A stretch of 64,000 bases of DNA from Argyresthia goedartella (lineage: Eukaryota > Arthropoda > Insecta > Lepidoptera > Argyresthiidae), in assembly GCA_949825045.1 (NCBI GenBank), contig OX463829.1:4960001-5024000 (forward strand), written 5' to 3'. Both the position numbers and the translations under genes were made by a program. This document shows positions 22,356 to 33,240 of this stretch, one piece after another (the stretch's first letter is position 1; every line of letters starts with the position of its first letter). Below the pieces are notes generated by a model that was not told where the DNA came from, searched no databases, and worked only from the letters and a program-made list of their open reading frames with translations.

Positions 22356-23602
22356 TTAGGGCATTCAGGTTTCTTTACACCTTTATTACCGCACCCAAAA
22401 CAGACGATGACGTCACGACTAACCTTACACTGACGAAGATCGTGAGTGTTAGAGCGGCATCTTAGACAAAAGTTATTTGACTTTACAGTTGTTGCAGGAG
22501 CGATCGCAGAGACATGGTTGTCAGATTTCGTCTTACATGGCTTGTAAGCAAATTCGGGTGCTAGTGTGTGTGTGGTAATCGTTGGTGGCTCGCGAAAGTG
22601 TGACATACGGGTTTGTATATTTTCGTAATTTTTGCACAACGTTCTCAATACCCCAATATCCACAATCTGAGTTGCCGAGGCCAACGTACTCGCATAACAT
22701 GGCCGGATATTGTGCAATAGTATCTCTAATTTGTCCTCTTCGGATAATTGTTTCGATAAGCGCGAAAACATTCCTGCCATTATGGAAAGATAAATGGTTA
22801 TCGTTTCTGATTCGCCCTGAGTGCGAGCCCTAATTTCAGAAAGTAGACGATAATCATAGTCAGTTTGGCTGAAATCCTCTAACAACAGAGATTTGAGATC
22901 CGACCAGTTGTTAACGCTATCTCTTATACTTCGGAACCAGTGCAATGCTTGATCGGTGAAAATTTCCGTTGCATAGGGCAGAAGTTTGGAGTCCGAAATA
23001 TTTCTGGCCTGACACAGTTCCGAAACCCTTTCGATAAAAGCCCGAACGCATGATTTCCCGTCGTACTTCAATTTACTAAGTTCGGAAGTATTGCTACGCT
23101 CGCAAGTTACAGAAATCACGCTCGCGCCACTAACAGATGGCGTTGATTCCCTACACGCAGTATTAGACGAGGAAGATATTGAAAGGGGATCCTTTGCTTG
23201 TGATAAGAGCGCTAGGATCTTCGAATAATATTTTCGGTAAATCTCCGACAGTTGATCATGGCCCGTTTCGAACTTTTCATCCGTAGGTACCCGACTTAAT
23301 CTGTGATAGACATGGTGCATCAGATTTTGTGTCCTAAGAAGAGAGGATCTATCTGGTGCAGGTCCGTCAAGAGTAGATTGCACTTTGTCCAAGATTTTGA
23401 CGACTGCAAGTAAGTCGTCCTTAGGTTCAAGGTGAGATAACAGAACGTCCTCTGACGGGTATTCTGTCACAAGTTTAGTTATTTGTTTACGTAAAATTTC
23501 TACGGTAGTGCCTGGGTTTTCACCTCTGATGGCAACTTCGTACTCCAGTTCTGCTTTGTTTAGAGAGAGAAACTTAATTTGAAAAGACATGATGCAGCTC
23601 AA
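22328..23602 (-). CDS. Gypsy Gag, 424 aa
   Basis: The middle part (about 180-330) matches the retrotransposon Gag capsid family: ALHWFRSI, then LLLEDFSQTD, then ARTQGESETITIYL. Near the C-terminus is one standard zinc knuckle, CLRCRSNTHDLRQC (CX2CX4HX4C). A second cysteine cluster, CFGCGNKGVKKPEC, lacks the usual His. It assembles the particle and binds element RNA. It ends at TAA 22330-22328, directly after the slippery heptamer. Confidence 0.93.
   Translation of the reverse strand: MSCIMSFQIKFLSLNKAELEYEVAIRGENPGTTVEILRKQITKLVTEYPSEDVLLSHLEPKDDLLAVVKILDKVQSTLDGPAPDRSSLLRTQNLMHHVYHRLSRVPTDEKFETGHDQLSEIYRKYYSKILALLSQAKDPLSISSSSNTACRESTPSVSGASVISVTCERSNTSELSKLKYDGKSCVRAFIERVSELCQARNISDSKLLPYATEIFTDQALHWFRSIRDSVNNWSDLKSLLLEDFSQTDYDYRLLSEIRARTQGESETITIYLSIMAGMFSRLSKQLSEEDKLEILLHNIRPCYASTLASATQIVDIGVLRTLCKNYENIQTRMSHFREPPTITTHTLAPEFAYKPCKTKSDNHVSAIAPATTVKSNNFCLRCRSNTHDLRQCKVSRDVIVCFGCGNKGVKKPECPKCTPTVQKN
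22331..22337 (-). promoter_or_regulatory. -1 ribosomal frameshift site A AAA AAC
   Basis: On the minus strand the gag codons CAA AAA AAC TAA contain the heptamer A AAA AAC in the correct zero-frame phase. Slipping back one base gives AAA AAA CTA, exactly the pol frame. It lies immediately before the gag stop and inside the 28-nt gag/pol overlap. A downstream stimulatory structure was not assessed. Confidence 0.85.
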
Positions 23603-24032
23603 ATAATAAATACCAAAGAGATGAGTAGTGAAAGTGTACTGATTCCTTTAGTCGCCTCTCAGGAATTGAAAATGACGCTACTAATTAGTCTCCGTTCTGT
23701 TACAAAATGATTTATGTACGTTAGGTTTTGACGGTATGAATGAAGTGAATGACGATGTAGAAAAAAATATATATGTTAAAACTGTAAATAAAAATATTGC
23801 AACTAGTGGGTAGGTGGTTAATTTTTTTATAAGAGAACGAGAAATTAAAACCAACGTAGGAATTTGAAAAAAACACTACAATTTAAAAGTTTGAATAATA
23901 ACCACGTACACAGAAGTTGCTAAGCAAAACCAAAATTACAACACAGGTAAACGTTTACAAAAACACGCACACACAAACAACTAACTACTTACAGCGTAAG
24001 CAAGGCCAGACTAACCACGTTATGGGCGCCAC

Positions 24033-25379
24033 TGTGACGTCCCTACTTGGAGAGGAATAAAAAGATTCCAAATAGGTAGCCAACAAGAATTTTTATTTAA
24101 CGTGGGTTCTCCAAATGTAGTCTGACCCTGGTTACGCAGCAACGAATCTTCCCTGCGGGTTTTGCCGTAGTCGGAGTGCCGCTGACGTCGGAGAAGTAAC
24201 GGTCCGAATGCAGCCGGAGCAGGGAAGCAGGTTAGCCCGAAGCGGTGTCAGGAACCGGGAAACCGTAGGGTAGCGAGGAAAAGCGGTGATCCCGAAGAGG
24301 TGCCAGGAACCCCGAACTGGAATTCGAAACCGTTCCTCCTTTAACATCTGTTACTGCACTCCGTCCGAATGCTCCACCCGCCAAGAAAAGAATAGTGTTG
24401 TCGTGGTGGTAACAATCAGAACGGAGTTACATATACAAAGGAAAATACAGTGCTAGGAATAAAAACAAGCAAGCATTCATATTTGTTATCGGCAGACCCC
24501 ACTTGGGACATTTTACAAATAATCGGACATTCTACAAAATGTCCAAATGTGCAATCTGCCGGTAACATTAATTATTTCTATATATGAAAAAAGGATATTT
24601 ATTTGTTTATCGGCAGACCTCACTTGGGACATTATGCAAACAATCCGGACATTTTATGAAATGCCCAAATATGAAATCTGCCGGTAACAATCAACAATTT
24701 CCACACAAAAAGGTAGCTAGTATAATTTAGTAAGCTGAACATATTTTCCAGACATTCTATAAGAAGCCAAGACACACTAACGCGTGTCTAAAAGCGGGTA
24801 GCAATTTGCGTTACAATGCGATGTGAATATCGCGAAATAATAATTAGCGAGTCTAAAAGGAATAAAACGCAACAAGCAATAAATGAAATGAGATGATTCT
24901 GGACACAAATGAGTAAGCCCGAAAGTACCTAACGGTAAGATGATTTTAAAACAGTATCTTTCACCACTCACCTCAATCGGGGTTAATATGAAGCACAGAC
25001 AAAACTAAAACGTAACTACTAGTAGTACGTTATGATTAAACGTAAGTAATTACTGTTTAGAGTCGTTCGTCGGCGTACGGTAAAAAGGGACCGTTACAGA
25101 GCGCCAGTAGGACGGACGTGCGTATAGTGCTGAGTGAGTTTTCGGAATGACGCCGGCGCCGCAAAGTCAAGTTGCGGTCACGGCTAGTTAGTTTAAAACG
25201 GGCCAATCATAGCAGAGCGAGTGAGTTGTCAACAGTGGAATGTTGCTAGTACAGCGCGTGAAAATTAATACTGTGATTACTAGCCTCATTTGGTAGTTTT
25301 ATTAAGAGAATTACTACTTAAATTTAAAATAAGACCAGTTAATGATAGAGTGAAGACAACGGTAACTTACAACGTTACA
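24033..25379 (-). repeat. 5' LTR of the gypsy element
   Basis: Direct repeat of 17734-19080. For the minus-strand element this is the upstream LTR that would carry the active promoter. It is followed, on the gag side at 24032-24006, by the tRNA-Lys-like primer-binding site. Confidence 0.95.
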
Positions 25380-25839
25380 ACATCATTTCAAAAATTACAT
25401 ATATTACTCGAAATATTCAAATTAGTTTCATAAAGTTGGCTAAAACTTCATAAAATAATATAAAAAATACTTCGTATATTTATTTAGCATCGTCCATTAT
25501 GATGTGATATGACGCAATCGCCACTTTTCCGGTTTGGTGACATTGTATATTTTAAGGGAGTGTGTGTTATTTAAAGGGTTCCAAAAAAGTAACCAGATAC
25601 AATATTTACCGAAAAGATAAAAACGGATAATTGGTTGCGTGTGCGTGTGCTACTTTTAGCCAAAAAGAAATCGCATTACTAATTTATCTGCATCCTATTT
25701 TTGCGGTTTTCGTTGGTTCGTTTTGAATAATGCGTATTCTGCTGATTTCTGCTGCGAAATTAAAGGTAAATTAATCCTATTTATTCAAAAGACGAAGAAC
25801 ACCTTGACAAGCGAAATCATACAATTTACGTATAATAAT

Positions 25840-25990
25840 AATAATAACTTGGACACTATTTACACACATTGATCTAGCCGCAAACTAGGATTCCCTGTAT
25901 CTTGGGTACTAGACAACGATAAACATACTTATATAGATAAATATTATACTTAGATAGATAAACAACCATGACTAGGGTACAAACATATGT
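25840..25990 (-). mobile_element. SINE, headless copy B
   Basis: The body (ACTTGGACACTATTTACACA, then CTTGGGTACTAGACAACGAT, then GATAGATAAACA) matches 35240-35480 but stops at ACAAACATATGTACATT, where the tRNA-like head should begin. It abuts copy C in opposite orientation. Confidence 0.7.
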
Positions 25991-25994
25991 ACAT

Positions 25995-26215
25995 TCGGGT
26001 CGTAAGCCAAAGGTCCCGTGTTCGAGTCCTGGTGGGGGCAAATATTTGTTTGATGTGAACGGATGTTTGTACCGTAGTCATGGTTGTTTATCTATCTGAG
26101 TATTATATTTATCTATATAAGTATGTGTATCATTGTCTAGTACCCAAGATGCAAGGAATCATAGTTTGGCGTTAGATCAATGTGTGTAAATACTTTGGAC
26201 ACGGTATTATTATTT
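25995..26215 (+). mobile_element. tRNA-headed SINE, copy C, inverted against copy B
   Basis: The head has box B-like GTGTTCGAGTCCTGG, then GGGGGCAAATATTTGTTTGA, then the same body as copy B reversed (ATCATTGTCTAGTACCCAAG), ending near ACTTTGGACACGG. Copies B and C form an inverted repeat of about 140-bp arms. Confidence 0.7.
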
Positions 26216-27530
26216 GAAAATATTTTCAACTGCGACCAATAAATAAAAAAAATAAAAAATATATACTTTTCGAATATTCGTCTTTATTCAGAATCAATAG
26301 AAACTACCACGATATTGGACGGACTACGAACCATACACAGGTTGATAAAACAGGAAGTGTATGCGGAACGTGATCCACATTCACAATGGTTGCTATGACG
26401 ACAGAACTTTAAACACTGACCAGCATTGTCATACCTGTTGAATCAATGCACACCCCTATCTTTCTTTTGTCTCTGTCACTCTTGTGATAGTTGAGTTGAT
26501 AACAACAGAGAGGTATAGTGGGAATGCAGTCAGGTGTAACTTATTAGCATTTTGATGACCTAACATGTTTTGACTGTGACGTGGTTTTGGTAGGCTGCTT
26601 TAGTTCAATGCGAATTTCTTCTCTACATCTTTTTTGACTTGCAAAAGTCCAGCAGTTCGAAGTTTAGATAAACCATTCATAACTCATACAAGTAGACACA
26701 TATTTTACCCATACTAGACGTAGTTTTGCATAAAACATGGGGTGTGTCAGATACCAACTCTAAGAAATATAATACGCACAAAGGTAGCTTCATACATACT
26801 GCATTGGCTCACTCGACCGGGGCTTTACATAACCGTTGCCAAAAAGGAAAAACGAAAAAGTATCTTTGTGTTAACTTTTCTTAAATATTTTTTCACAAAG
26901 AGTGTTTTTTTAATGTTCTAACCAATTTTTTCTAAAGGAATATGTGAGTGAGCAATGCCAACTTTTATTGTAGACTCAAGTTTGGATTGGAATTTGTACG
27001 CAAACCTATTTTTGGTTTGTAGATAGATACTGAGAAAAGGTCAAAAATTATATTTTGGTATGTTTCCACCAGCTTCATACTTAAATTGCCTAATTAATAC
27101 ATTCTTATCTCAGTATTTTTCATATTTTCACATAACAAGCTTATAGAAAATCCATTTACAAAGGCAAGCTTATCTATTTCTTACAAGATATTTCTTCCAG
27201 CGAACCCAAGATGTAAAAGGATACATTTAATAGCACTACAGTACAGTACTCCCCAAAGACACAGTGCAGTGATATGAAAGTAATAATAATTAGAATCTTC
27301 CTCACCAACTTTGTCTTATTCTACTTGACAGCGAGTTAATTTGTTTCCTGCTTGTGCCAACCCCCGAGGACCTTATGCTTACATATTTAATACTGGCTGT
27401 GGTTTTACCCAGAAACAAGCCTAATTTCCAGGAGTATCCCACAGATATACCACTCCGAGAAAGGAAGTGGAGTATTTTTCGGGATAAAAACTACACCAAA
27501 TGATACTGGGCTTTCCAGAATTAGTGATAG

Positions 27531-27929
27531 TGATACTTTGAGTTGCCCACCTCCGTAGAATGCAATAAGTATTATAGTGCACTGCAGTGATACTTTTAGT
27601 TGCCCACCTCCGTAGAATGCAATAAGTATTATAGTGCACTGCAGTGATACTTTGAGTTGCCCACCTCCGTAGAATGCAATAAGTATTATAGTGCACTGCA
27701 GTGATACTTTGAGTTGCCCACCTCCGTAGAATGCAATAAGTATTATAGTGCACTGCAGTGATACTTTGAGTTGCCCACCTCCGTAGAATGCAATAAGTAT
27801 TATAGTGCACTGCAGTGATACTTTGAGTTGCCCACCTCCGTAGAATGCAATAAGTATTATAGTGCACTGCAGTGATACTTTGAGTTGCCCACCTCCGTAG
27901 AATGCAATAAGTATTATAGTGCACTGCAG
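27531..27929. repeat. 57-bp minisatellite, seven copies
   Basis: Units start with TGATACTTT at 27531, 27588, 27645, 27702, 27759, 27816 and 27873 and are nearly identical. Because 57 is divisible by three, two minus-strand frames (27405-27944 and 27421-27924) stay open through the whole array and encode a 19-residue repeat. There is no evidence that either is a gene. Confidence 0.97.
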
Positions 27930-28135
27930 AAACTGTTCTTGCAAAGCCTTTGTTATTTACTGTCCATTCATGAACCTGTTAACAATGTCTTTTATTAACT
28001 CTAGCTTACCAGGCCGACTAGATACAAATATTTATCAGCTGGCAGGCCTTGATGTCACCTGTCCCTTGGTATATTCAAGTTAATAGAGATATACGACTTC
28101 GTGGGCAGGCCTATCTGACCCATTGGACTTTAAAT

Positions 28136-28199
28136 AACCTGTATTACAAACTCTATAACCTGTATTACAAAGTTTATAACCTATATTACAAACTCTATA
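28136..28199. repeat. 21-bp tandem repeat, three copies
   Basis: AACCTGTATTACAAACTCTA recurs about every 21 bp with small changes. Confidence 0.85.
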
Positions 28200-28494
28200 A
28201 ATACTTTGGCTAAAAAGCTTAATCTGAAACAAAAGATTGCCCTAAAAATATTTTATTCTAAGATAGGCACCCAATCAAAAGTATGATGGATGATGAATGA
28301 AATAAATTTTTACCCAGCCAGTGATAGATCGGCCAGTAGCAAAGAGTTTCTAAAGCAAGCAGGTAAGTTCGGTCACTTCGAATTTCGATTCGACCTCATT
28401 TCTCGCGCAGTTATTTCCGATATGTCAAAAAGATATCGTCCAGATATGCGGGAGACGGGAGATATAGCCGAAGTTTCTTTTTCATCGAAATCAG

Positions 28495-28720
28495 CATGCC
28501 ACCGCGAGATTGTCGAAACCGTTAGTTTATAATCTAACGTTTTTTTTCTCGTTAGTTTGAAAACTATACCGTACTGCTTACGATATGACGCGTTAGTTTA
28601 TTATGAAACCAAATTGTGAACTGGTTTAAATTTGAAATGCAAAGCGAATACGCGAGCGCAGCGGAGCCCCCGAATAGTCTTCGTGTTAGGTTGACCTGTA
28701 AGAACAAAATAAACGTAAAT
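28495..28720. repeat. GTTAGTTT-rich MITE-like repeat, family M3 copy 1
   Basis: Has ACCGTTAGTTTATAATCTAA, CTCGTTAGTTTG, TACTGCTTACGATATGACGC and, further on, GTGTTAGGTTGACCTGTAAG. The cluster at 56510-56830 has the same motif types. Confidence 0.5.
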
Positions 28721-30710
28721 TCTAAGCCCTGTCGGTCTGGTTTACAATTTATACATTCCTTTAAAGACCTTATTTGAAGTCTATGTCTACCAAACGCTTT
28801 GTCTAGTCTAAACTAAACACAGCGAGCCATAATGGTCGGTGAACAAGTATAATAATAAAAAAATCAAAAACATTACGCTGTTCGGAATACAAGCAGAGGC
28901 TTCATGTAAACAAAACCCATCGTACGCCCCCGTATGCATAATATGCACGTGTTATCAGCGTCGCATATGCAATATCTCCGTTAATAGTAATCTGCGTGAC
29001 AAATCCAAGATAGCCGGGGCCGGTGATAACGACAGTATTCAAAGCATTTTCAGAATGTACGCACACGTTTTCTGAAAAAAATAAAAATAAATTACAATTA
29101 AAATTCGCGCGGTTTTCGATGCCTTGGTATATATATACTACTTGTAGGGTTGGTCTTTTGTTATTTTTATTATAAAAATGACGAAAATTTTTGAGTCGTT
29201 GAGTGCGTATTTGGATACAAACAGATGCTGCTTCTCCGTGGAAAGACTGAAACACTTTTGTCTGTGTCGTAGGCAAGAAGCTGATAATGAGGTAATATTG
29301 TTTGAAATTCGTTTTCCTTTTATTGTAATGAAGCAGCTGTCGTGCCAGTTTAGTGTTGTTCCACAATGTTTTCTTTTACGGTTTTGTCCTTAGCTTATTG
29401 TTTTTGGGTTTTACTGCACAATTACGTACAGACATTTTTAATCTGCAGTCCATGAAAAATACGTATTACTTCATTCACAGTATATACTAAGAATATATTA
29501 GCACAGTAGAATACAAAGTATTTCATATGAGAATTGTCTTTTTAAAAACAATAGACGGTTTCTATAGATTGAGCGATCAATGCCATTTTAAATGGGTATA
29601 GAATCGATTAGATAATTTCTTGTCTATCTATCAGATCGATTAAGATTTTCTACATGTATGTGTTTTTATGTTGTTTCTCTTGTTTCGTTTGATGACATGA
29701 TCAACGACTGTATTCTTTTGTAGATAATGACAATAAGAATATTCGCTTTACATAGAAGGAGCTAATATGTATATTAAAGATAAAAAAACACTTTTTTATT
29801 AGTTATTAAAATCTGAAAACTCGATAGGTTGATTTTAATTCAGACCATGAAACATACCTTTACCTTCAACCTTCACGAAGGAGGAAAATAAATAACACAT
29901 ATTTAGTTAATTTATACAGTTTCCATCCTTTTACCTTGAATCGTTGAGATTGAGCATTTTAAAACTACTTTAACGCGATATCTAATTTTCAATTTTAGTG
30001 GTGCTTATCTCTGCACTGTTAAGATATATCATCCGATATTGATAACCAGACTCTCGAATGCTGGGTTATAGATTATTTATCAGCTGTCGAATCAGTATAA
30101 GCAACCAAGCTCTACCAAAATGGAATTTGGTACTTTGTAGAGTCAAGATAAAGATTTTTACCACAATAACATGGAAAACATATGGGTCCTACCACAAAAA
30201 AATAAACTCCTGTTCAACACTTGTTTAAAGACAAACAATGTATAGAATTTGACGTTTGTTTTAAGGTTAAACTATGTGTAACATTTTTGTAGTATCACGG
30301 TAATAAAAAACTGTATTTTGTTGCTTGGCTGAACCAGTGAAGGGTAGAAAGAGACGGTCACTACATATATGCCTTGTTTGTACATATGTCACAGTCATAT
30401 TATGGTCAACATTTCTTTATACACCACATTACCACACCAGCAAAAAACCGATCCCGTTTATAGCTTGACATAACTAAATATGTAAATTATGTCGTCACAC
30501 CAATCGAACATCCATTAAAAAGCCGTTCATATTTTTCAACAACTAATTAAAAATTCACAAATAACAAAACTATAACTTAAATTGATACCAAAAAGCCGGT
30601 GTAAAAGTGTCTTAAAATAAAAATGGTGTCAAGTTGTGAACAAATTATCCGAGTACCCTCGGCTGAGACCGTTGACCTTCTCGGGATCTATACATCGTGA
30701 TCCATAGATC

Positions 30711-30782
30711 ATGGTGTCGTCATCGCCGCGGGCGCAGGCGCGCTCGAGAGACATCGATCCGGAGCGGATAAAAGCTTACTCC
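30711..30782 (+). CDS. sdt: Proposed alternative first coding exon of sdt
   Basis: ATG at 30711 (context GATCATGG, with A at -3 and G at +4) opens 24 codons that end in DPERIKAYS at a strong donor, TCC/GTGAGT, in phase 0. The ECR1 exon at 45788 begins in phase 0 with EQLRQRKE, so splicing gives ERIKAYSEQLRQRKE. This parallels ESIRKYQEQLRQRKE made by the exon at 7266 and the start of the PALS1 ECR1 helix. The local base composition is GC-rich, unlike the flanking AT-rich intron. It would give a short isoform lacking the Pro-rich segment. The upstream 5' UTR and promoter were not resolved. Homology and splice phase are seen; use in vivo is inferred. Confidence 0.75.
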
Positions 30783-30999
30783 GTGAGTATTGCTGCTTTA
30801 CAGGTTTACTACTGTGTTTTTGTAGTTTTTTATTTTTTGTTATGTCTCCCCAACTAGGGAAGTACTCTTTGTCGTGGGAAGAAACATGGGCGATGGGAGA
30901 AATAGTAAATCTGACACTTGTTAAACATAATGCGAACTATTAGGTATTTACCAAAAAAACATCAGCCCCCTATTCTTCTTCTTCGTGTGGAAACTCGTA

Positions 31000-33240
31000 G
31001 AGAGAATTGTAGTAGATCCTTCTAGTAGTCAGCCACCATCGGCTTTGTCCTTAGCCTAAATAAGGACGGCGTGTGTGCAGGAAGTCGGGCACAGCGGACA
31101 CGATAGCAGGTGCCCGGAGGTTTGGGGGGCACCGCAAAGGCAGCTTGTGCTTACATCCTCAGGCAGGTTGCCCGAGTATCGCATGTTGTGTCTGGTGCGC
31201 CCGACGCGTGATCTCAGTCGGTTCAAAGTTTTCCACAACTGCCAGCCCAGGTTTTGCCTGGATGGAGCTGCTCAGGGCTGATGTGACTTTTTGGGGATTG
31301 CTTCCAACGCCTAAGCCTTGCGAAGGCAGACGTCTCAGTGAGAGTGTCTGGTGTGGATAGGAAGCTTCTTATTAAGGATTGGATTTAAGACGAGGTTTTG
31401 TTTGCTCCTGGCCAAACAGAGGGTGGCGAGAGTCGTTGCATTGTTCCACACTGGGGCAGCATACTCCGCCGATGAGTAGCAGAGAGCCATGGCATTGGTC
31501 CTCATGTGTGCGGGTGAGCGCCCCACGTTGTGCCCGTAATACGTCGCAACAGGTTGTTCCTCGCGAAGACGTTCAGCTTGCTCTATTGGCTTTTGAGCGA
31601 TAGAGTGCGGTCGAGCGTTACTCCCAGATACACCGGGGTGAAATTGTGTTCCTGCTTGTTGCCCTGCCAAGTGATGTTCGGCTACTCTGTTGCCTTGCGG
31701 TTGTTGAGGTGGAATGCACAGACCTGGGTCTTTGCTTTGTTTGTTTACAGGTGGTTTTCCCTATAGTAAACCGAGAGACTTTCGAGGGTACGTGTTAGAT
31801 GGGCTTCCATGGTTTTAAAGTTCTTAGCTTGAGCTGCTGATCGTTAATGTAGATGTTGAATAACAACGGAGACAGCACACTTCTTCTTCACTTTCATGAT
31901 TGAGTTAACACTGATTAAAGAGCTGCAGTAACCAACTCCTTGCATCTGGGCCAAAGTGTTTGATCTGCTCCACTCTGATGTCGTGTATCCCTGGGGCTTT
32001 CCCTTCCTTTAGGTTGTTTATTTATATTTTTTTATTCTGTTTATGTTTAGGTTGTTTATGGTCAGGTTCAGTTTAGACAGGTTGAAAGGGGTGAAGAGAA
32101 GACCATGCTCAACAGAACGTTGGTTTGACAGTTTGGGTAGTGAGACCCGTCCCGCTGTTTGTCCGTTCTTGAGGAGCTGGGCTGCTATTTGGTTTGCTGG
32201 CACTTTTGATTCGGCGTTGCTGATCTTGGGGTCGCAGTTTAGCTTTCTGATGAAAGTCCAGGCTTTTATGCTGTTGTGCTTCATATTCGTTCCTTGGACC
32301 AGGTTGCACCATCTGTCGCGTCTCCTCTCTGCCAGTGCTTCCATGAGGCACACTACTTCTGCTATCGACTCTTCCGCGAACGGGTCCTGATCGAATAGCA
32401 GTTTGTAGGATTCCATGAGCGTTATTAGGACAGGGATTAGTCCTTGGACGTGGCTGGTTCTACATCCTCAGGGGATGTGTTGGCGAGAGGCTGTCTGAGC
32501 TGCGCGGATGAAAAGGTCGTAGTTATCCAATGAGCGCTCAAGCACACTCAGCGTTTTATCGAGGCTCAAGGTGAACCCCTCCCAATTCGCCTTCTAGAAG
32601 TTCAATCTTCCTCTGAACGGAATGTTGCGGGGACGAATGGCTGAGGTAACCAGGCACAGCAGAGGTCCGTGCTGGGTGCTTGGCATGGGATCACCCATTC
32701 ACTTGGTACACTGTTGGCTGATGCTAGCGCTAGCGAAGATGAGGTCTTGGTTGTATCTGTTAAAACTGGAGGGGTGCTTTGGGTCCGCACATTCTGTGAC
32801 CCTGATTCCATCTTCGTTTGTTTACAAGTCTTGTTGCGGCTGTTAAAGTCACCGAGAATGAAGTTTACACTTATCTTCGGTATGCGGCTGAGGCTGGAAC
32901 CATCAAATGGTGTGTTTGATGGCTTGTAGACTGATGTTACTGAACAGCTGGACAGTCTTACCGTGATGACCTCCACTGCTAGCACTGTTCGTCCACTCCC
33001 CCGGCACTGACGTCCGACTTCACAAAAACCGCGCTGCCGTGTTGTATTTGTGGGATTTCACCGATGAGGGTCATGGCCTACCACACGAGGTCGGTTATTG
33101 TCTGGTCCTCTATCTATGTGTTTTCTGGACACAGAGGGCGTCATAGTCATTATTTTTCGATAGGTCCGCAAGGATCTGATATTTGTCGGGCGATATACCC
33201 TTGATGTTGATCGAAGCCATGGTTTATAAGGGCTCTGATA
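31000..33240 (-). pseudogene. Decayed Jockey/CR1-type LINE ORF2
   Basis: On the minus strand, from 33220, a start MASINIKG leads into an APE endonuclease fragment with ALCVQKTH (normally QETH). It continues with GDFNSRN near 32850 and a linker with RRRDRWCNLVQG near 32310. Then comes a piece of the RT C-terminal side (AEYAAPVWNNA near 31460) and a final cysteine motif, CLCGAPQTSGHLLSCPLC, near 31140. The catalytic RT core is missing between about 31670 and 32018. Stops and frameshifts occur throughout, so it is inactive. The exact clade is uncertain. Confidence 0.72.

Larger units (their letters stand above)
17734..25379 (-). mobile_element. Complete Ty3/gypsy LTR retrotransposon, 7646 bp
   Basis: Two 1347-bp LTRs (TG...CA) in direct orientation flank gag and pol on the minus strand. 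The 4-bp target duplication ACAT is present at 17730-17733 and 25380-25383. A purine tract lies next to the left LTR (minus strand GGGCGAGGGGGTAT, 19094-19081). Next to the right LTR, the minus strand reads TGGCGCCC and then ATAACGTGG, close to a tRNA-Lys primer site. No env-like frame is present. LTRs of equal length with no visible differences, plus intact frames, indicate a very recent insertion into the sdt intron. Confidence 0.95.

Noticed and set aside
27531..27929. CRISPR-like array
   Set aside because: Units are contiguous with no unique spacers; this is a eukaryotic minisatellite.
27405..27944. Two long minus-strand frames encoding a 19-residue repeat
   Set aside because: Entirely produced by the 57-bp minisatellite; no codon or family evidence.
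28290..28532. Candidate sdt exon with a GTAAGT donor at 28363
   Set aside because: The donor would leave phase 1, which does not fit the phase-0 exon at 45788, and the frame runs into repeat family M3.
29000..29060. Other short frames around 28839-29393 on both strands
   Set aside because: AT-rich overlapping frames without family matches; only the ATG/donor pair at 29178 was kept as a weak candidate.
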